DNA of 64,000 bases from Berberis thunbergii (GCA_003290165.1 QNQO01000202.1:434001-498000); one strand, 5' to 3'. Positions 23,256 through 35,633 are shown, counted from the stretch's first letter. A program made the numbers and translations. The notes: generated by a model from the sequence alone, not told the origin.

Positions 23256-25231
23256 ATGTTAGAGAATATGGCAGCAGGACGAGAAGCAATTACCAATGGT
23301 TTTACTCGTCAAACTCCAATAGTTGGATCCAATCCTCCTATCACAAAGAAGAAAAGAAACCTACCAGGAACCCCAGGCAATATATTCTCATTTTTCTTCG
23401 TCTTTATATCATGGCTTTTTATGCATCTTTCTTCATTCATTTTATGTGTGACTTTAATTTGTAATTCAGGGTATATTCATCTTATAGATCTTTTTATCTT
23501 TTTGGGTGTTTGACAGATCCTGAAGCTGAAGTAATCGCCTTATCTCCCAAGACTCTTATGGCTACTAATAGATTCCTATGTGAGATATGTGGGAAGGGGT
23601 TTCAAAGGGATCAGAATCTTCAACTACATCGGCGTGGACACAACCTTCCTTGGAAGCTCAAGCAAAGGAGTAGCAAGGATCCGAAGAAGCGGGTCTATGT
23701 GTGCCCGGAGAAGAGTTGTGTTCACAATAACCCCTCTAGAGCTCTTGGAGACCTCACTGGTATCAAGAAGCATTTTTGCCGGAAACATGGTGAGAAGAAA
23801 TGGAAGTGTGAGAAGTGTTCTAAGCGGTATGCCGTCCAATCAGATTGGAAAGCTCATTCGAAAACTTGTGGCACTAAGGAGTACAGATGTGATTGTGGAA
23901 CTCTGTTCTCAAGGTATTACTTTTTCGCCATTATTCATAAATTTTTTTATCATTTTTTGTTTGATTTACATTAGATGCGTATGTTTTATCATAACTAGGA
24001 AAAAAAAAAGAACAATGATTTGGAGCTCAAAAAGGGTGAAAATGATTTATATATGTGGTTCAAGTGTTTTTGTTTGTATATATGTTGAGTGAAATTGTGG
24101 CACTCTCTCAGTCTATCTTGATTGGGCTTTTATGATAAAAGAGAAAGGGAACTTATTGGAGAAGTCGAGAAGTCAAATTAGTGTTAGAAAGACGTATATT
24201 GTTTGATTTCCATGCTATCAGTTTTCAGTTGTTTTTCTCAATCTTTTCTTTTGTTATTAGGCATTAATAATTGTAGTTTTGTTAATGGCATTGATAATTT
24301 TTCTTTTGACAACATAATTTCGGTTTAAGATGAAAAGTTAATAATGTTTGTGATCACCTTGAATAGGAGAGACAGCTTCATCACTCATAGAGCCTTCTGT
24401 GATGCCTTAGCAGAAGAAACAGCTAGGGTTACCGCAGCATCTAGTATCAACAATGCAATTGTGAATGGTAACATGAACTATCAATTCATGGGAAGTTCAC
24501 TTGGACCTAATACAGTACAACAGTTTTCTTCCATCTTTAAGCCAATCTTGAGTAACAATGAGGTGATGGATCAAACTAGTCCTACAGGACTATCTTTGTG
24601 GTCGATGGACCAAGGATCCCAAGAATTACATCAAATGGGACCGGGAAGTTCTATGGCAATGTACTCTGATCCATTTGCTTCATGTTCCAACCCTCAACCA
24701 ACAGATCATCAACTGAATTGGGTGTTTGGAAATAAGCTCTCCTCATCCAACACTGCCGAACTAACAAGCACTTCTTTACCAATCAGTCATGCAAAAGAAG
24801 TCCCTGATGCTCAACTGGTAAGTGCTCCTTCCTCTTTTAGCACCCAACACCAACACCACAGCCACAATCTCCACCATCAACTACCTTCAGCAAACATGTC
24901 AGCAACCGCTCTGTTACAAAAGGCCGCCCAAATAGGAGCCACTTCAACAGACCCATTGTTCCTAGAGAACTTTGGGGTGAAGCAAAGTCACGATCAAGTT
25001 CAAGACGGAAGTAGATACAATGAGTTGTTCGGTCTAAACACGTCACATATTAGAACCAACCAAGAAAACTCAGCTAGTGGTGATCTTTCCACATTGAACC
25101 AGTTGCAAATGTACCCTGCAAAGAGAAGTAAAACTCAGAAGGATGAAACCGAAGGAGGACAAACAAGGGATTTCTTAGGGGTTGGTGTTCAAACCATCTG
25201 TCGTTCATCCTCAATCAATGGTTGGATGTGA
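23256..25231 (+). CDS. INDETERMINATE-DOMAIN (IDD/BIRD) C2H2 zinc-finger transcription factor
   Basis: Three exons, 23256-23376, 23517-23913 and 24367-25231, encode 460 residues. The ID domain has four fingers: CEICGKGFQRDQNLQLHRRGH (C2H2, about 62-82), a second from CPEKSC (about 103-131), a third CEKCSKRYAVQSDWKAHSKTC (C2HC), and CDCGTLFSRRDSFITHRAFC (C2HC). Basic stretches KKKR (31-34) and KDPKKR (94-99) are likely nuclear signals. The C-terminal part has the family motifs MSATALLQKAAQIGA and TRDFLGVG, known in the family for contacts with GRAS proteins and co-regulators. IDD proteins act in the nucleus on root patterning, flowering, starch or gibberellin responses; which applies here cannot be told. 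Intron 1 begins GC rather than GT. Intron 2 falls inside finger four, and the joined codons restore FSRRDSF. The start gives the expected short N-terminus before PGTPDPEAEVIALSP. Confidence 0.95.
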
Positions 25232-25825
25232 TTACATGAAATCCTAATTTCATCATATTTAGCAATGGATAGCAAAGCTGATAATAAAGTGGGGTTATTG
25301 GAAAAGGGAGTTTGGATTATATTATTTGGGCACTTTGCAGAGAGAAAAAGGTGTTATGAGTGCTTGATGGATGGAAGCTAAAAGATGGGCTTAGAAAACT
25401 ATTCAAGTGTTGAAGAGAAGAGATCCATGCATATTCTCTTGAACCTGAAAGCTGCTGCTCCCTTTATAATGCTTTCTTTTGTTTTGAAAAAGTGGGGTGA
25501 GTAGTGGGGGCAAAGCAAGGACACCCCCCCTTTTGCATTCCATTATGCATTGTATCATCTCTATCATGGCTGTAGTCTTTTCAACTCGACTTTGTAAATG
25601 AGTGGTTAAAAAGCTTAATTTGAGTTCAAAACAAGCCTAGACGGCTAGACTAGACCTTCAAAATATGTTATCAACTATTTTCTCATGCAACCATGCAATA
25701 TGTATTACAAGAGGACATTATTATTGCATGAGAAACAAATGCTCATAAGTGATAATCTTGAGTATCGTGAGCGAGTTTCTTATGTAAATTTTAATATGTA
25801 ACCGGAAGTGCAAAATTGATAATGA
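25232..25825 (+). other. 3' flank of the IDD gene
   Basis: No ORF or repeat. The first 350 bases probably contain the 3' untranslated region. No single polyadenylation signal stands out. The Tat-like LTR element begins at 25826, about 0.6 kb after the stop codon. Confidence 0.45.
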
Positions 25826-26510
25826 TGATACACCAAAACGGTCACAGCCCTGAACTATACACATGTCATGACGATCATGAGGAATTACGGGCCCAAGCGT
25901 CAATCCAACACTGATCCGGCCCAAGCAGTTCTAAATTCGCCCAATGCAGTCCGCCAGACGAACTCAAACTCTTACAGCTTGCTAACCCCGTGCGTCTCAT
26001 GACTATCCTCAATAATCGTATGCCCTGCTAAGGCAAGTATCTCGAGGATCAGCTTCAGACATGCAATTATAGCAGTTCTTGGCGTCCAACCAGGAAGCAA
26101 ATACCAAAGTACATATCACACAATGAAACTTTCTCTTACGGATTACCCTGAGATTGAAAATTATCTCCCGCGTATCTAGGAGCACAGAGCTACTAGGGAA
26201 ATTCCCTTCTACAGAACAACTCCTAATTAGAAAATGATCTCCACGAAGATCTCATTCTTAAACTATGCCATCGATGGTCTGGTCTAACCAAGACTCTTGC
26301 ACTATAAATAAGACATGAGGTTGGTAAGCTAAGGTACGCTATAAATTCCCTGTTTACAGCATTACACCTTCCACAGATCCCGTCTCACTTTAGAATCGGA
26401 GTGTCATCGACCATCACAACGGTGTGGTCCATGGCTCACGTGCGTTCCTTGTGCAAATCAGCAGGTCAGCGGGACTAGATCAAAGCAAAAAGCGGAAAAC
26501 GACTGCATCA
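25826..26510 (+). repeat. 5' LTR of the Tat-like element
   Basis: It starts TGATACACCAAAACGGTCAC and ends GACTGCATCA, matching 38559-39241 along its whole length with scattered substitutions. A CACTATAAATAAGACATGAG segment near 26300-26320 is a good TATA box for the element transcript and is conserved in the other LTR. Confidence 0.88.
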
Positions 26511-26513
26511 GTT

Positions 26514-26533
26514 TGGCGCCGTCTGTGGGAACG
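26514..26533 (+). other. Primer-binding site of the Tat-like element
   Basis: TGGCGCCGTCTGTGGGAACG begins 3 bases after the 5' LTR. A leading TGG pairs with the CCA end of a tRNA. Similar sequences are common in Tat/Athila-type plant gypsy elements. I have not assigned the tRNA. Confidence 0.7.
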
Positions 26534-26720
26534 ACAAAGTTCCTAACCTTTCACTAGCATCATCTCCTTTCGAAATATAGAAAGATGGTGATCACTAGAT
26601 CACGCAACAACGGATAACAAGGGGACACGTCAAACGCTCAGACTGGCGCTTTACCGTATTTTTCAGTCGTTCTGATTACGCACGGGCAGCAGACTCATGC
26701 CCCGCGCCAGCAACAGCAAC

Positions 26721-27955
26721 TAGGGGTGTTGATTGGTCCATATAACTGACCAAATTAACCGAACCGAGTCAAAAAAACAAAATCGAACGAAAACCGAAAC
26801 CACATTGCCAAAACCGAACCGAATCGAGTTACTTCGGTTTGATTTCGGTTTGAGTTTTTTTCAGCCCCAAATAAATCGAATCGAACCGTATCAAAATTTT
26901 TTTAATCTATTTTTTAACTCCCAACCCCATCGCAAACAATCAATTCTCACCCCAATTCCCAACCCCCACCCCCATTTAATTCTCACCTGCCCCATTTAGT
27001 TCAGCTAAGATGAATATATAGAAATTGGATCCAGCTAGAAAAGTAGAGAGGTCCTCCATGGATATCATAGATATAGGTGAGCCTAGTGTACTAAGATCTA
27101 TTATTGATAATCTTGTAAATGAGCTTTGTTTAGAGACTTTTTTCGGCTCTGTTGTTGAAGGAGTTTTTGTTACTTTATAACAACTGGGTTCAAATGATTT
27201 TCCATGTGATATCGGTCATCTTGTTGTAGAGTTGTTGTATATATATGTCAAGAAAACCCCAACATCACCAGAGTTCCTCTTTGCCGAAGAAGTCACCGCG
27301 CAGCGCCGCACAAGGTCGGAGAACATCAGCTACTACAAAGGTAGCGGGTACCTCTCCAGCGTCATCCTCGGAGCAGCCAAGGGTTTCGTAGAAGGGATCA
27401 AATCGACCGAGAAACATGACTATTTGAAGCTCAGGCTAAATCTAGTCTTGAATTCCGGAGACCTGGTTGGGCGGAGGTTTGGTAACTCGTTGGACACCGT
27501 GTGTCTGAGCCTATTTTTCTTTTTTTCAACTAATTTTCTTTACATTAGCACTATTGGGGGTTTTGTCGAATTATATGGTCATTCGAGCTTGTTAAATCAG
27601 AATGCAATACTGCTATCTTTTATCATAATAGAAAAACTAGTATAATCTTGTTTTTTTTAGATAATATACTCTTGTTGAGGTTCAAATTTTATTTGAAATA
27701 TGTATGTGTGAAAAGGTTTTATCTATGTTTAGGTCTAGCTGTATGGGAATGGTAATGGCAACACAGAATTGTTTCAGTAAGAAAAGAAAGAGGATGGAAA
27801 AAATGAAAAATAAAAACAAACCGAATTGATCGGTTCGATAACGGTTTTCTGTTTGAAATATCATAAAACCGAACCAAACCAAAAATCGAATCTCAAGTTT
27901 GGTTTGGTTCGATTTTGATCCAATTTCAACCCGATTGAACCGATTAACACCCATA
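26721..27955. mobile_element. hAT element carrying a TIM23 gene fragment (Pack-hAT-like), 1.2 kb
   Basis: The termini TAGGGGTGTTGATTGG and, inverted, TATGGGTGTTAATCGG are flanked by a perfect 8-bp duplication ACAGCAAC (26713-26720 and 27956-27963). This is the hAT signature. Sequence next to both ends consists of AACCGAACCGA-like motifs, resembling the miniature hAT at 4734-5179. The middle is not transposase: 27256-27501 is a clear, GC-richer host coding fragment. The element inserted into the 5' internal region of the Tat-like retrotransposon, just upstream of its gag core. Confidence 0.9.
27256..27501 (+). pseudogene. Captured fragment of mitochondrial import translocase TIM23
   Basis: The frame at 27232-27645 contains TPTSPEFLFAEEVTAQRR, then ENISYYKGSGYLSSVILG, AAKGFVEGIKSTEKHD, LKLRLNLVLNS and GRRFGNSLDTV. 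Segment order and wording match the conserved core of plant TIM23, the channel subunit of the inner-membrane TIM23 complex (Tim17/Tim22/Tim23 family). About 82 codons survive. The N-terminal intermembrane-space region and the last membrane segments are absent. Substitutions at normally conserved positions (for example SGDLVGRR where glycine/histidine-rich SGGHxGRR is usual) suggest decay. Composition is richer in GC than the surrounding hAT DNA. The few codons before 27256 and after 27501 are transposon sequence. Confidence 0.8.
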
Positions 27956-28240
27956 ACAGCAACGACGGACCCTAGGATAGATATGTTGTCATCTTAAATA
28001 CAACAGATGGCCGAAGCGATCGAGGCTTTTGCACACCAAAACCCTCCACCCGCTAATGGAGATTAGAAGCAACACATGCCTCCGTCTCTGGAGGATGACA
28101 AAGAGCAAGCACATGAGAGTCAAGCCTCTACTAGTTCTCATTGGATCAGGTGGTGTGGTTAACACGAAGCCGACCGTTAGAGCAGAGAAGCCCAACCCTC
28201 AGAACCCCCTCCGTAGAGGAACACATGACCCAGACATATT

Positions 28241-29158
28241 ATGAACGAGGGCCTTCCAAAGAAGTTCACGCCTCCGAAGCTCGACTTCTACGATAGGGCC
28301 ATCGACCCATTCGACTACTTACGCCATTATCAGCATGTAATGACCCTTAAAGAAGGATCTAAGTTGGTGATGTACATGACTTTTCCCACTAGCCTGAAGA
28401 AGTCAGCACTAACGTTGTTTCACAACCTCTCGCTGAGGTCAATCGACTCCTTCAAGACGTTGGCGAAGGAGTTCCTAACGCATATCGTCAGAAGTCAACA
28501 TCTCCGAAAAGGTCCACACTACATACTCTCTCTGAAACATAGATCCAATGAGACTCTTAGAGAATATGTCACGCGCTTCAACAACAAGCTGTCGCTCATT
28601 GACTGTTGCAGTGACGACACAGCTGTAACGACTTTCATGCAGGCCTAAATGAGGGAAAACTCTACTAAGACCTCACCTTGGAACCCCTTTTAGACATGAC
28701 AGAGCTCCTCAAGAATGCCTAAAAGTACATTACCTTAGAGGAGTTGAGGACCATCAAGAGGAAAACTGAAGGTGATAAGAAGGCCTCCACTCCTAAGGAA
28801 AGGAAAGAGGGAATTGAGGAGACGCGAGGATGAAGAAATGAGCAATAGGAAGCGTAATGACAACAGGTTAGACCCTAGTAGGGTCAGGCCAAAGAAAGCA
28901 TCCAACTACATTGAATCCAGAGCCATGACACCCCTTAATTCCAGCCTGTTGGACGTTCTAAACTCCATGAAAAACTGGAAAGATCTTAAGTGGCCCCCAA
29001 AGCAGCATGGGGATCCCTCCAAGCGTGACAATAGCAAGTGCTGCTCATACCACAAGGAGGACGGACATGATACCAACGATTTCAAGAGTCTGAGGTATGA
29101 GATTGAGTACTGGATCCGCAGGGGCAAGCTAAAAGAATTTCTAAACTCTGAGAAGTGA
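28241..29158 (+). pseudogene. Gag relic of the Tat-like element
   Basis: The frame at 28241-28648 holds a Retrotrans_gag-type domain: FTPPKLDFYDRAIDPFDYLRHYQ at its start and ETLREYVTRFNNKLSLID later. The frame at 28772-29158 continues with the zinc-knuckle-like segment CSYHKEDGHDTNDF followed by LRYEIEYWIRRGKLKEFL, as in Tat/Ogre Gag. The final cysteine of the knuckle is replaced by phenylalanine. Stops and frame changes at 28649-28771 split the gene. A likely N-terminus (MVITRSRNNG) lies at 26585, separated from the core by the hAT insertion. Gag would package element RNA; this copy cannot make a complete protein. Confidence 0.85.
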
Positions 29159-29987
29159 CCAAACGATCTAGGGACCGGGGGGAGTCAGTCAAGGAAATAG
29201 AAAATGAGACTCCGGGCATAATCTATGGGGTCAGACCAGACGAAGACCAGTTTCGCAAGCAGACTCTTTTTGAAATGCGGACACAACCCACCGACGAGGA
29301 CAAACACATTTGCTACTCGAGGGTTCAAAGCCCCATTCCCACATTGACCTTCATGGACAAGGACCTCGAAGGAGTTCGAGCGCCGCACAATGACGCCCTA
29401 GTCATCTCGGTCTCCATTGCAAGGTGGGAGGTAAATAAAGCTCTGGTGGACTTGGGGAGCTCACTCAACGTCCTGTTCTACAACGTGTTCCGCAGTATGG
29501 ACTTCAAGGAGGAGAACCTGACGTCTTCAGACTACCATTGATTGGATTCAGCGGAGAAAAATGCTTCCCGATCGGGAAGATATGGTTAGCAGTAGTGGCA
29601 GGAGATCCGCAATTGAGAAATGTCATGTTTCCTGACTTCATGGTAGTATACGCATCGTCTACCTACAACCCTATCTTGGGAAGACCATGGCTCCACCAGA
29701 TGCATGCAGTAGTCTCCACCCTTTACCAGTGCATTAAGTACACTGCTAACCACTCTGAAGAACAAATATGTGGATGCCAACCTACGACACGAGGCTGCCA
29801 TTATGCTACACTGAAGCAAATAAAATGTTCCCAGATCCAACTGGATCTCATAGTGCAATCTGAATCAGAGCCAGGCCTAGTGACTACAGACACATCATTC
29901 CACTCGCATGAGATCCCAACAATAGTGGCTCGCTTCAGAAAAATGGGACAGTCAAGTGGTACAGGAGCAATATGTTCTTCAACCTAG
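29155..29987 (+). pseudogene. Aspartic protease relic of the Tat-like element
   Basis: Two frames, 29155-29541 and 29538-29987, together give a retropepsin region. VNKALVDLGSSLNVLFYNVF carries the active-site position, but the expected D-T/S-G is D-L-G, so the protease would be inactive. FPDFMVVYASSTYNPILG and RPWLHQMHAVVSTLYQCIKY match the second half typical of Tat/Ogre elements. The frames overlap by a few bases, indicating a frameshift near 29540. Normally reverse transcriptase would follow; here coding similarity ends and none is seen. Confidence 0.8.
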
Positions 29988-31838
29988 CAGAACGGAGAGA
30001 TTAATGCAAGCGGGAGTACAACCCCCGACACTTCGTCGGCACGGAGATTAACTCTCTCGAGGTTTACTCTTTATTAGCCTCTATGACATCAACGAAGCTC
30101 AACAATCCGCTTAAAGCACAAACGATCCACAAGAGCCATACGAATTCACTTCAGGGCAAGGATCGATTTCTCTCTGTCAACAATTAGTTTATTTCAGTCG
30201 TTTATTTCCCTTTCCATAGTCAATGTAGATTTAGTTCTTAAAAACTTATGTGATTTGCAATAATTTAAGAAATAAAAAAGGAACTACGCAAACACACTCT
30301 ATTGATTACTGGAAATATGTAACAATGGACGCCCAGAGGCGGATACAAAAGACTACATACTACAAACATTTGAATCCGATGCAACATGGAGTAAGGACTC
30401 GCTTAAATAGTCCGACGTCAAAGAGAGCAAAGATACCAAAAGTAGGCACGCTATATGCAAACAACAACACAGCTCCTGTAGACGCAACCCTTAAATATGG
30501 TCTGAGGTGGTACAAAATCGGCAATCGAGGGCCCCGCGACAAGCCACAACCAGATACGACCAACTCACACACTCGAACTGGAGGACCGAGTGGACTTGGG
30601 ACAAGTATCATGTTGACACAGATAGAGTGCACCTTCTCGCTGTAGATACGAGAAGAGCGTCCAAAATTCAATGGCCCAATCCAGTGGACCATATCCAACT
30701 CCTTTCCATATCAAGATCCCTAATTCCAGCGCAAAGCGAGACAATGGGGTTAATCGAGAAGTGGTGGAGGCAACCACTCAAGAGTTGGGCGCTAGTGTTA
30801 TCTCTAAGATTAAACACTCTAGAGCAGCGACAAGGCACCGACGCATAAACGATTGACTCTTCCCTTTGAAGAGAATCCATACTTCTTCTCCGCAATATGA
30901 AAAGAGATTACGAGATCTCGGCGAATCAACTACGTGCCCACCCAGAACAGGTGGCCACGCATAACAACGATTATCATCATGCCCGATTAGTGCAAATGTC
31001 AGAACATTCGAAGACTCCAATGATGGAGATCTCTCTTCAGCCTTTGGAAAATCCAAAACATTCTCTTCAAACAAGAACATTACAGGAGATACGCTCTGCA
31101 GAAAATAGTGCCTACAACGATTGAGAAACACCATTATCTGGACATAATGGTCCACCAAATGAGGGTTTCAACATTAACTGTCAGCATTGAATACCGTATG
31201 AGAATCGAGGAGACGGCAGTTCCCAAGGAAACTACACAAACCATGTTCATCCAATTAATGGTGTTGCGCGCAACCCTATCAAGTGAGGGGGAGTAACCGA
31301 TACTCAACCGTCTCGCAATCTACGTCGTACATGTGCTACCATGCGATCTACACCGTATGCATAGCGTAATTCATGCAATAAACCTTAGTTCTCCCCTGTC
31401 GACCCATGGACTCGGCCTACTATTCAAATAGTATTCTACCACATGCCTGACATGAGCATTAGAAATCCTAGTCAATTTTGACACTCGGATTGTACCTACG
31501 AATCACCAGCTGATTTAAGGTAATTTTATCCGCCTAATGCACTACTCCCGTGGACATAGGTCTGCACGCCTTTAAGCAAGCAGAACCTTTCTCCAACTAG
31601 GTAAGCTTAGTCAGCCTAGGCTAATGACGTCGACTTATGGTTCATCCCGACACCTAGTTTGCTTAGCGCAGATCTCGATGGCTTAGGAAGTGGGAGTCTA
31701 ATTCAGCGCTATCATGACTGGTGATGACGACTCGCCAGGGATTATTGCCCCATCCGCGGTCAATGGTCATCGAACCCAATCAAGTGAACCTAGTTGGTGG
31801 CGTCTGGCAACGAAAGTTTCTGATCAAAGCCCATATCT
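29988..31838. other. Non-coding spacer of the Tat-like element
   Basis: Several ORFs of 60-130 codons overlap on both strands, none with a recognisable domain. No reverse-transcriptase, RNase H or integrase motif was found in any frame. A purine run AGTGAGGGGGAGTAA near 31281-31295 could act as an internal polypurine tract, but this is untested. Confidence 0.5.
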
Positions 31839-32680
31839 GTAGCCCCCATTGCGCATGTGTAAATGGTTTGGAAGAACGAGAGCCTAGTCGGTCCCAAACT
31901 GATTTTGACGGCTTGCCGCGGGGCCACTGCTCTTCAACCTGGTTGCCGAGTTACCAACCCTAGAATTGTAGCCCCCACTGCGAGGGTGTAGATGGTTTTT
32001 AAGATGGGAGCCTAGTTAGTCCAAAACTAATTTCGATGGCTCGCTGCGGGACCATTGCTTTTCAGCCTAGCCGCCGAATTACCAACCTTAGACTTGTAGC
32101 CCCCATTGCGCGGGTGTAAATGGTTTGGAAGGTGGGACCCTAGTAAGTCCCAAACTGATTCTGACGGTCGCAAGACCACTGATTTTCAGCTTGGTCATCG
32201 AATTACCAACCTTAGACTTGCAGCCCCCAATGCGCGGGTGTAGCTGGTTTAGAAGGTGGGAGCGTAGTCAGTCCCGAATTGATTCCGATGGCTTGCCACG
32301 AGACCACTGCTCTTCAGCATGGCCATAAAAAAATCGACAAATTTGTAGCTTGATGCGCACGGGTGTAGATGATTTGGAAGGTGGGAGCCTAGTCACTCCC
32401 GAACTGATTCCGACGGCTCGCCACAGGGCCACTGCTTTTCTGCCTGGTCGCTAAACCCCTTCCTCTCAAACTTGTAGCCCCACTGCACAAGGATAGATGG
32501 TTCAAAATATGGGAGACTAGTCAGTCCCTGACTAATGTCGACGACTCGCCACAGGATCAATGTTCTTCAACATGGTCGCCAAATCCTTACTCTCCAAACC
32601 TGTATCCACTATGTTCGGACATAGATGGTTCAAAATGTGGGATCCCTAAGCAGCTCGCCACGTGACCTCTATTTTTTTTT
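31839..32680. repeat. Tandem repeat array, period about 124-129 bp, nearly seven copies
   Basis: Units start with TGTAGCCCCCATTGCGC-like sequence at 31839, 31967, 32095, 32219, 32344, 32473 and 32601, giving steps of 128, 128, 124, 125, 129 and 128 bp. Each unit then has GGTTTGGAAGGTGGGAGCCT, AGTCCCAAACTGATT and a GCTCGCCACGGGACCACTGC-like segment. The array lies between the protease relic and the antisense ORF. Arrays of this kind are known in the non-coding part of Tat/Ogre elements and can seed satellite DNA. Confidence 0.9.
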
Positions 32681-35072
32681 CGAAATAGCGGCCGCAAATA
32701 TAATCACAGCTCAGTCAGTGTCTTCACCCTCAAACGAGCTAGCATTTTATTACTAGCAAATGCCACTTATGCCGACACATAAATCGTCCAGCCAATGCGC
32801 GGAATGGGGCTACATAGAATGTCAATCAAAGCTTACAACGCCTGACTCGGTACAAACACTCTAACACATACACTCAGCTATCACAACTCGCTTATGACAG
32901 TGGCTGCAGCCGGCGAATTAGACAAGTGAGATAAGTCGCCAGTAGCTTACCTTAAGGACGAGATACAACCCGGGTAAAGCAACCCACGGCTAAATTGTCT
33001 GCGACATGCCCATTGATGGAAATGACTATGCAATAGTGACTCTGAGTCACTCGCAACGCAAACGATCAAGCTCTCGACTGCGGATTGACCACTCGACTTT
33101 TGATTTGATCCAACCAGCCAATGCCAAAGTAAAACGACAAGGCAAAATGAAAAACACCCAATAGTAACAACGAGCACAAAACGTACTTAAAATAAAACTG
33201 TTTTCATTAACAGTCAAAGCAAAATGGATGCAAGTATACAAAGTTTACTCCTTATTGGGAGAGGGTACAGAAATAGAAGAGCTAAGCTTAATGGGGGAGG
33301 GAGCAGGAGTCACATCCATACGTGCCACAGCCTGAGCATTAGGATTTGAATCGCCTTCTTCATTTGATGATGCAAAGGCAAGGAACAGTCTACATACGAC
33401 ATCTTCTTATAACGGCCAAGATCCCATTATGGATCCTCCCCCTTCATCAGTGCTAGCAGCTTCAGTCTGCCATGTACAACCCAATGGAACTCGCACTTAC
33501 CTTGTTCCTGCAGAAGCTCTTCCCCACGCGCCTTCACGTCAACAAGTTCACGCTCCAACAACTCCAACTTGCTAGTCAGCGCATCAACCTGGAACTGCTC
33601 AGTACCCAAACTGCTCCTTACAGCACTGAGCTCATGTTTCTCTAATTCGAGCTGATCCCTGACCTTCCTCACTTCCCGAGCATTGAACTCCACATCGTAC
33701 TTTAATTGTTGTTTTTGAGCAGCCTAGTCGGGCCTCCTTCAAGACATTCTCTTCAGTGAGAGACCGCAGTTCAGAACGCGCCTCTACTACAGCTTTTTGA
33801 GCAACCTCCATGTCTCGGCGGGTCCGATCCAACTCCTGCTTGAATTTGTCCCTTGAGGACACTACCTCCGCTAAATCGCACTCAAGGACTTCCAGACGAA
33901 CCCTCTGAGTCTTGACAACCATGGTTGACTGTTCTAGCCTCCTCTCATTAGACTGCTTATTCAGTCGCTCAATTTCATAAAATGCGTTAGAATACAACAC
34001 TTGCATGTGCGAGAAGACACGCTCCATGTACACCCTCTCTCAAGCCGCCTCGACTTTTGTCCCAGCACGACCACCTGGCTCAAATGAGACATCTTCAGCA
34101 TAGGTTACTTTAAACCCTTATCCATATGCCATTCTAGCGTATCCTCATCGGGTTTTGGAGCGTAATCCATCAGTCAACTATGACACCTGCTTATATGCTT
34201 CCTCGAAGCATACTCCACATCAACTTACCGGTGCCAGGTCTGAGTACTCATCCCCGGTGCAAACAAGCTTATCCGCGCATCGGATGGAGCTTTTCCGAAT
34301 TAGGAATTACACCGGCACCACCCTACGCAATCACCACTGTTATCAGGCTTTCCTCTGCAACCTTTCCTTTGTCACGAACAACCAACCCTTTAGTGCGAGA
34401 CAGCTTAATAGGATCTGAAAGAAGGGAAGGAGGCGAGTTATCCAACCAACACCTTGAGATGTGGCCTAGAACGAGACGGTGAACCATGCGGACTATGAGA
34501 AACTTGACCTGTGTCACCACGATCGATGTCGGACAACCCACCAAGAGCACGATTGGACTCAAGAACCTCGGGTAGATCCTCATAGGAACCTTTTATTAGA
34601 ACGGTCCCGTGCAAATCGGCACCAGCAGAAGCTGTCATTGAAACCCAAATCAACTACTCACTCAGAGCTTCTGCCTGCGCAGCACTAAGATTCAACATGT
34701 CTTCAACCCTTGCTAATCGCAGGTAGTTCTTCTTCCAGCTAGATACATCGGCCTCACCCCTAAAGGGCCGATTAGACTCACACTTTTCACTTACAGGAGC
34801 GGGTCGTTTTGGATTCAACCCAGTTTTAATGCGGGGCCTATTCAAACTCACCAGGGAGGCAAGCGTCTCGAACAACTCTTTCGTGTTAGACAAAACATGA
34901 GCTTTGGCCTCAGCGGCCTTCCTCTTCCTAGAAGGGGCCCCATCTTCAGATTTAACTTGCAACGTCCGGTAAAGAGTAGGGGCCACATGCTAGTTGTCCC
35001 ATAGCCAACTGCGAATGAAGTTGAGGACACATATGACGTCCATCACATTTTGCGTTGACAAGCCATGGAATG

Positions 35073-35520
35073 TGACGCCGGGCAAAATATCGATTATCCT
35101 GTAGGCTAGTTCTAACAGATAATTCACAGGGAAAAACACAAGAAGATTACCCAAAAAACACAGAAAAATATTCTAATGTTCAATTAAAATTATCAAAATC
35201 AAAAGTCTCCTACAATATTGAGGAAAAGCTCTATTTATAGTGCTCAAATAACTTGAATAATAAGAGGCCTATGCCTAAAAGAAAAAGTAGAATCAATACT
35301 AAAATAACAAGCAATATATTTCTAAAAGAAAAAGTAAAGTCAAATTCTAAAAGGAAATAAAGTCTAATCCTAAAAAGAAACTAAAAAATACTCCTAATTA
35401 AATTGAAAAACTACAAATAAGTTATTTAGTAAATAACTTTGACAAAATTAGGAACCCTAAAAACCCAAATTAGGAACCCTAGAAACTCAAATTAGGAACC
35501 CTAGAAACACTCTTGCATCA
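35073..35520 (-). repeat. 3' LTR of the alpha-COP-carrying element
   Basis: A 448-bp terminal repeat matching 37204-37626. The main length difference is an extra near-copy of the AAATTAGGAACCCTAGAAA motif near 35470-35510. Confidence 0.9.
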
Positions 35521-35633
35521 ATCGCCCCCGGTTGGAAAGAACTTGCCCTCGAGTTCACAACAGCTTCATCGAAATCTTCTGGCGGCAGCCTAGGAGGAAA
35601 ATCCTCTGGTATCAGGTCAGAAAACTCTGCTAG
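35521..35633 (-). pseudogene. Pol remnants of the nested LTR element
   Basis: Right after the alpha-COP codons the frame continues with LAEFSDLIPEDFPPRLPPED, the segment just upstream of reverse transcriptase in gypsy pol. It passes directly into DEAVVNSRASSFQPGAID, which resembles the very end of gypsy pol. All enzymatic domains between these points are deleted. Translation then runs into the 3' LTR. Confidence 0.65.

Noticed and set aside
23580..24092. 170-codon plus-strand ORF overlapping the IDD gene
   Set aside because: It is a shifted-frame shadow of exon 2, which has the zinc fingers in the other frame and correct splice sites.
30250..31300. Overlapping ORFs of 60-130 codons on both strands as possible pol
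   Set aside because: None shows reverse transcriptase, RNase H or integrase motifs; ORFs on both strands suggest chance.
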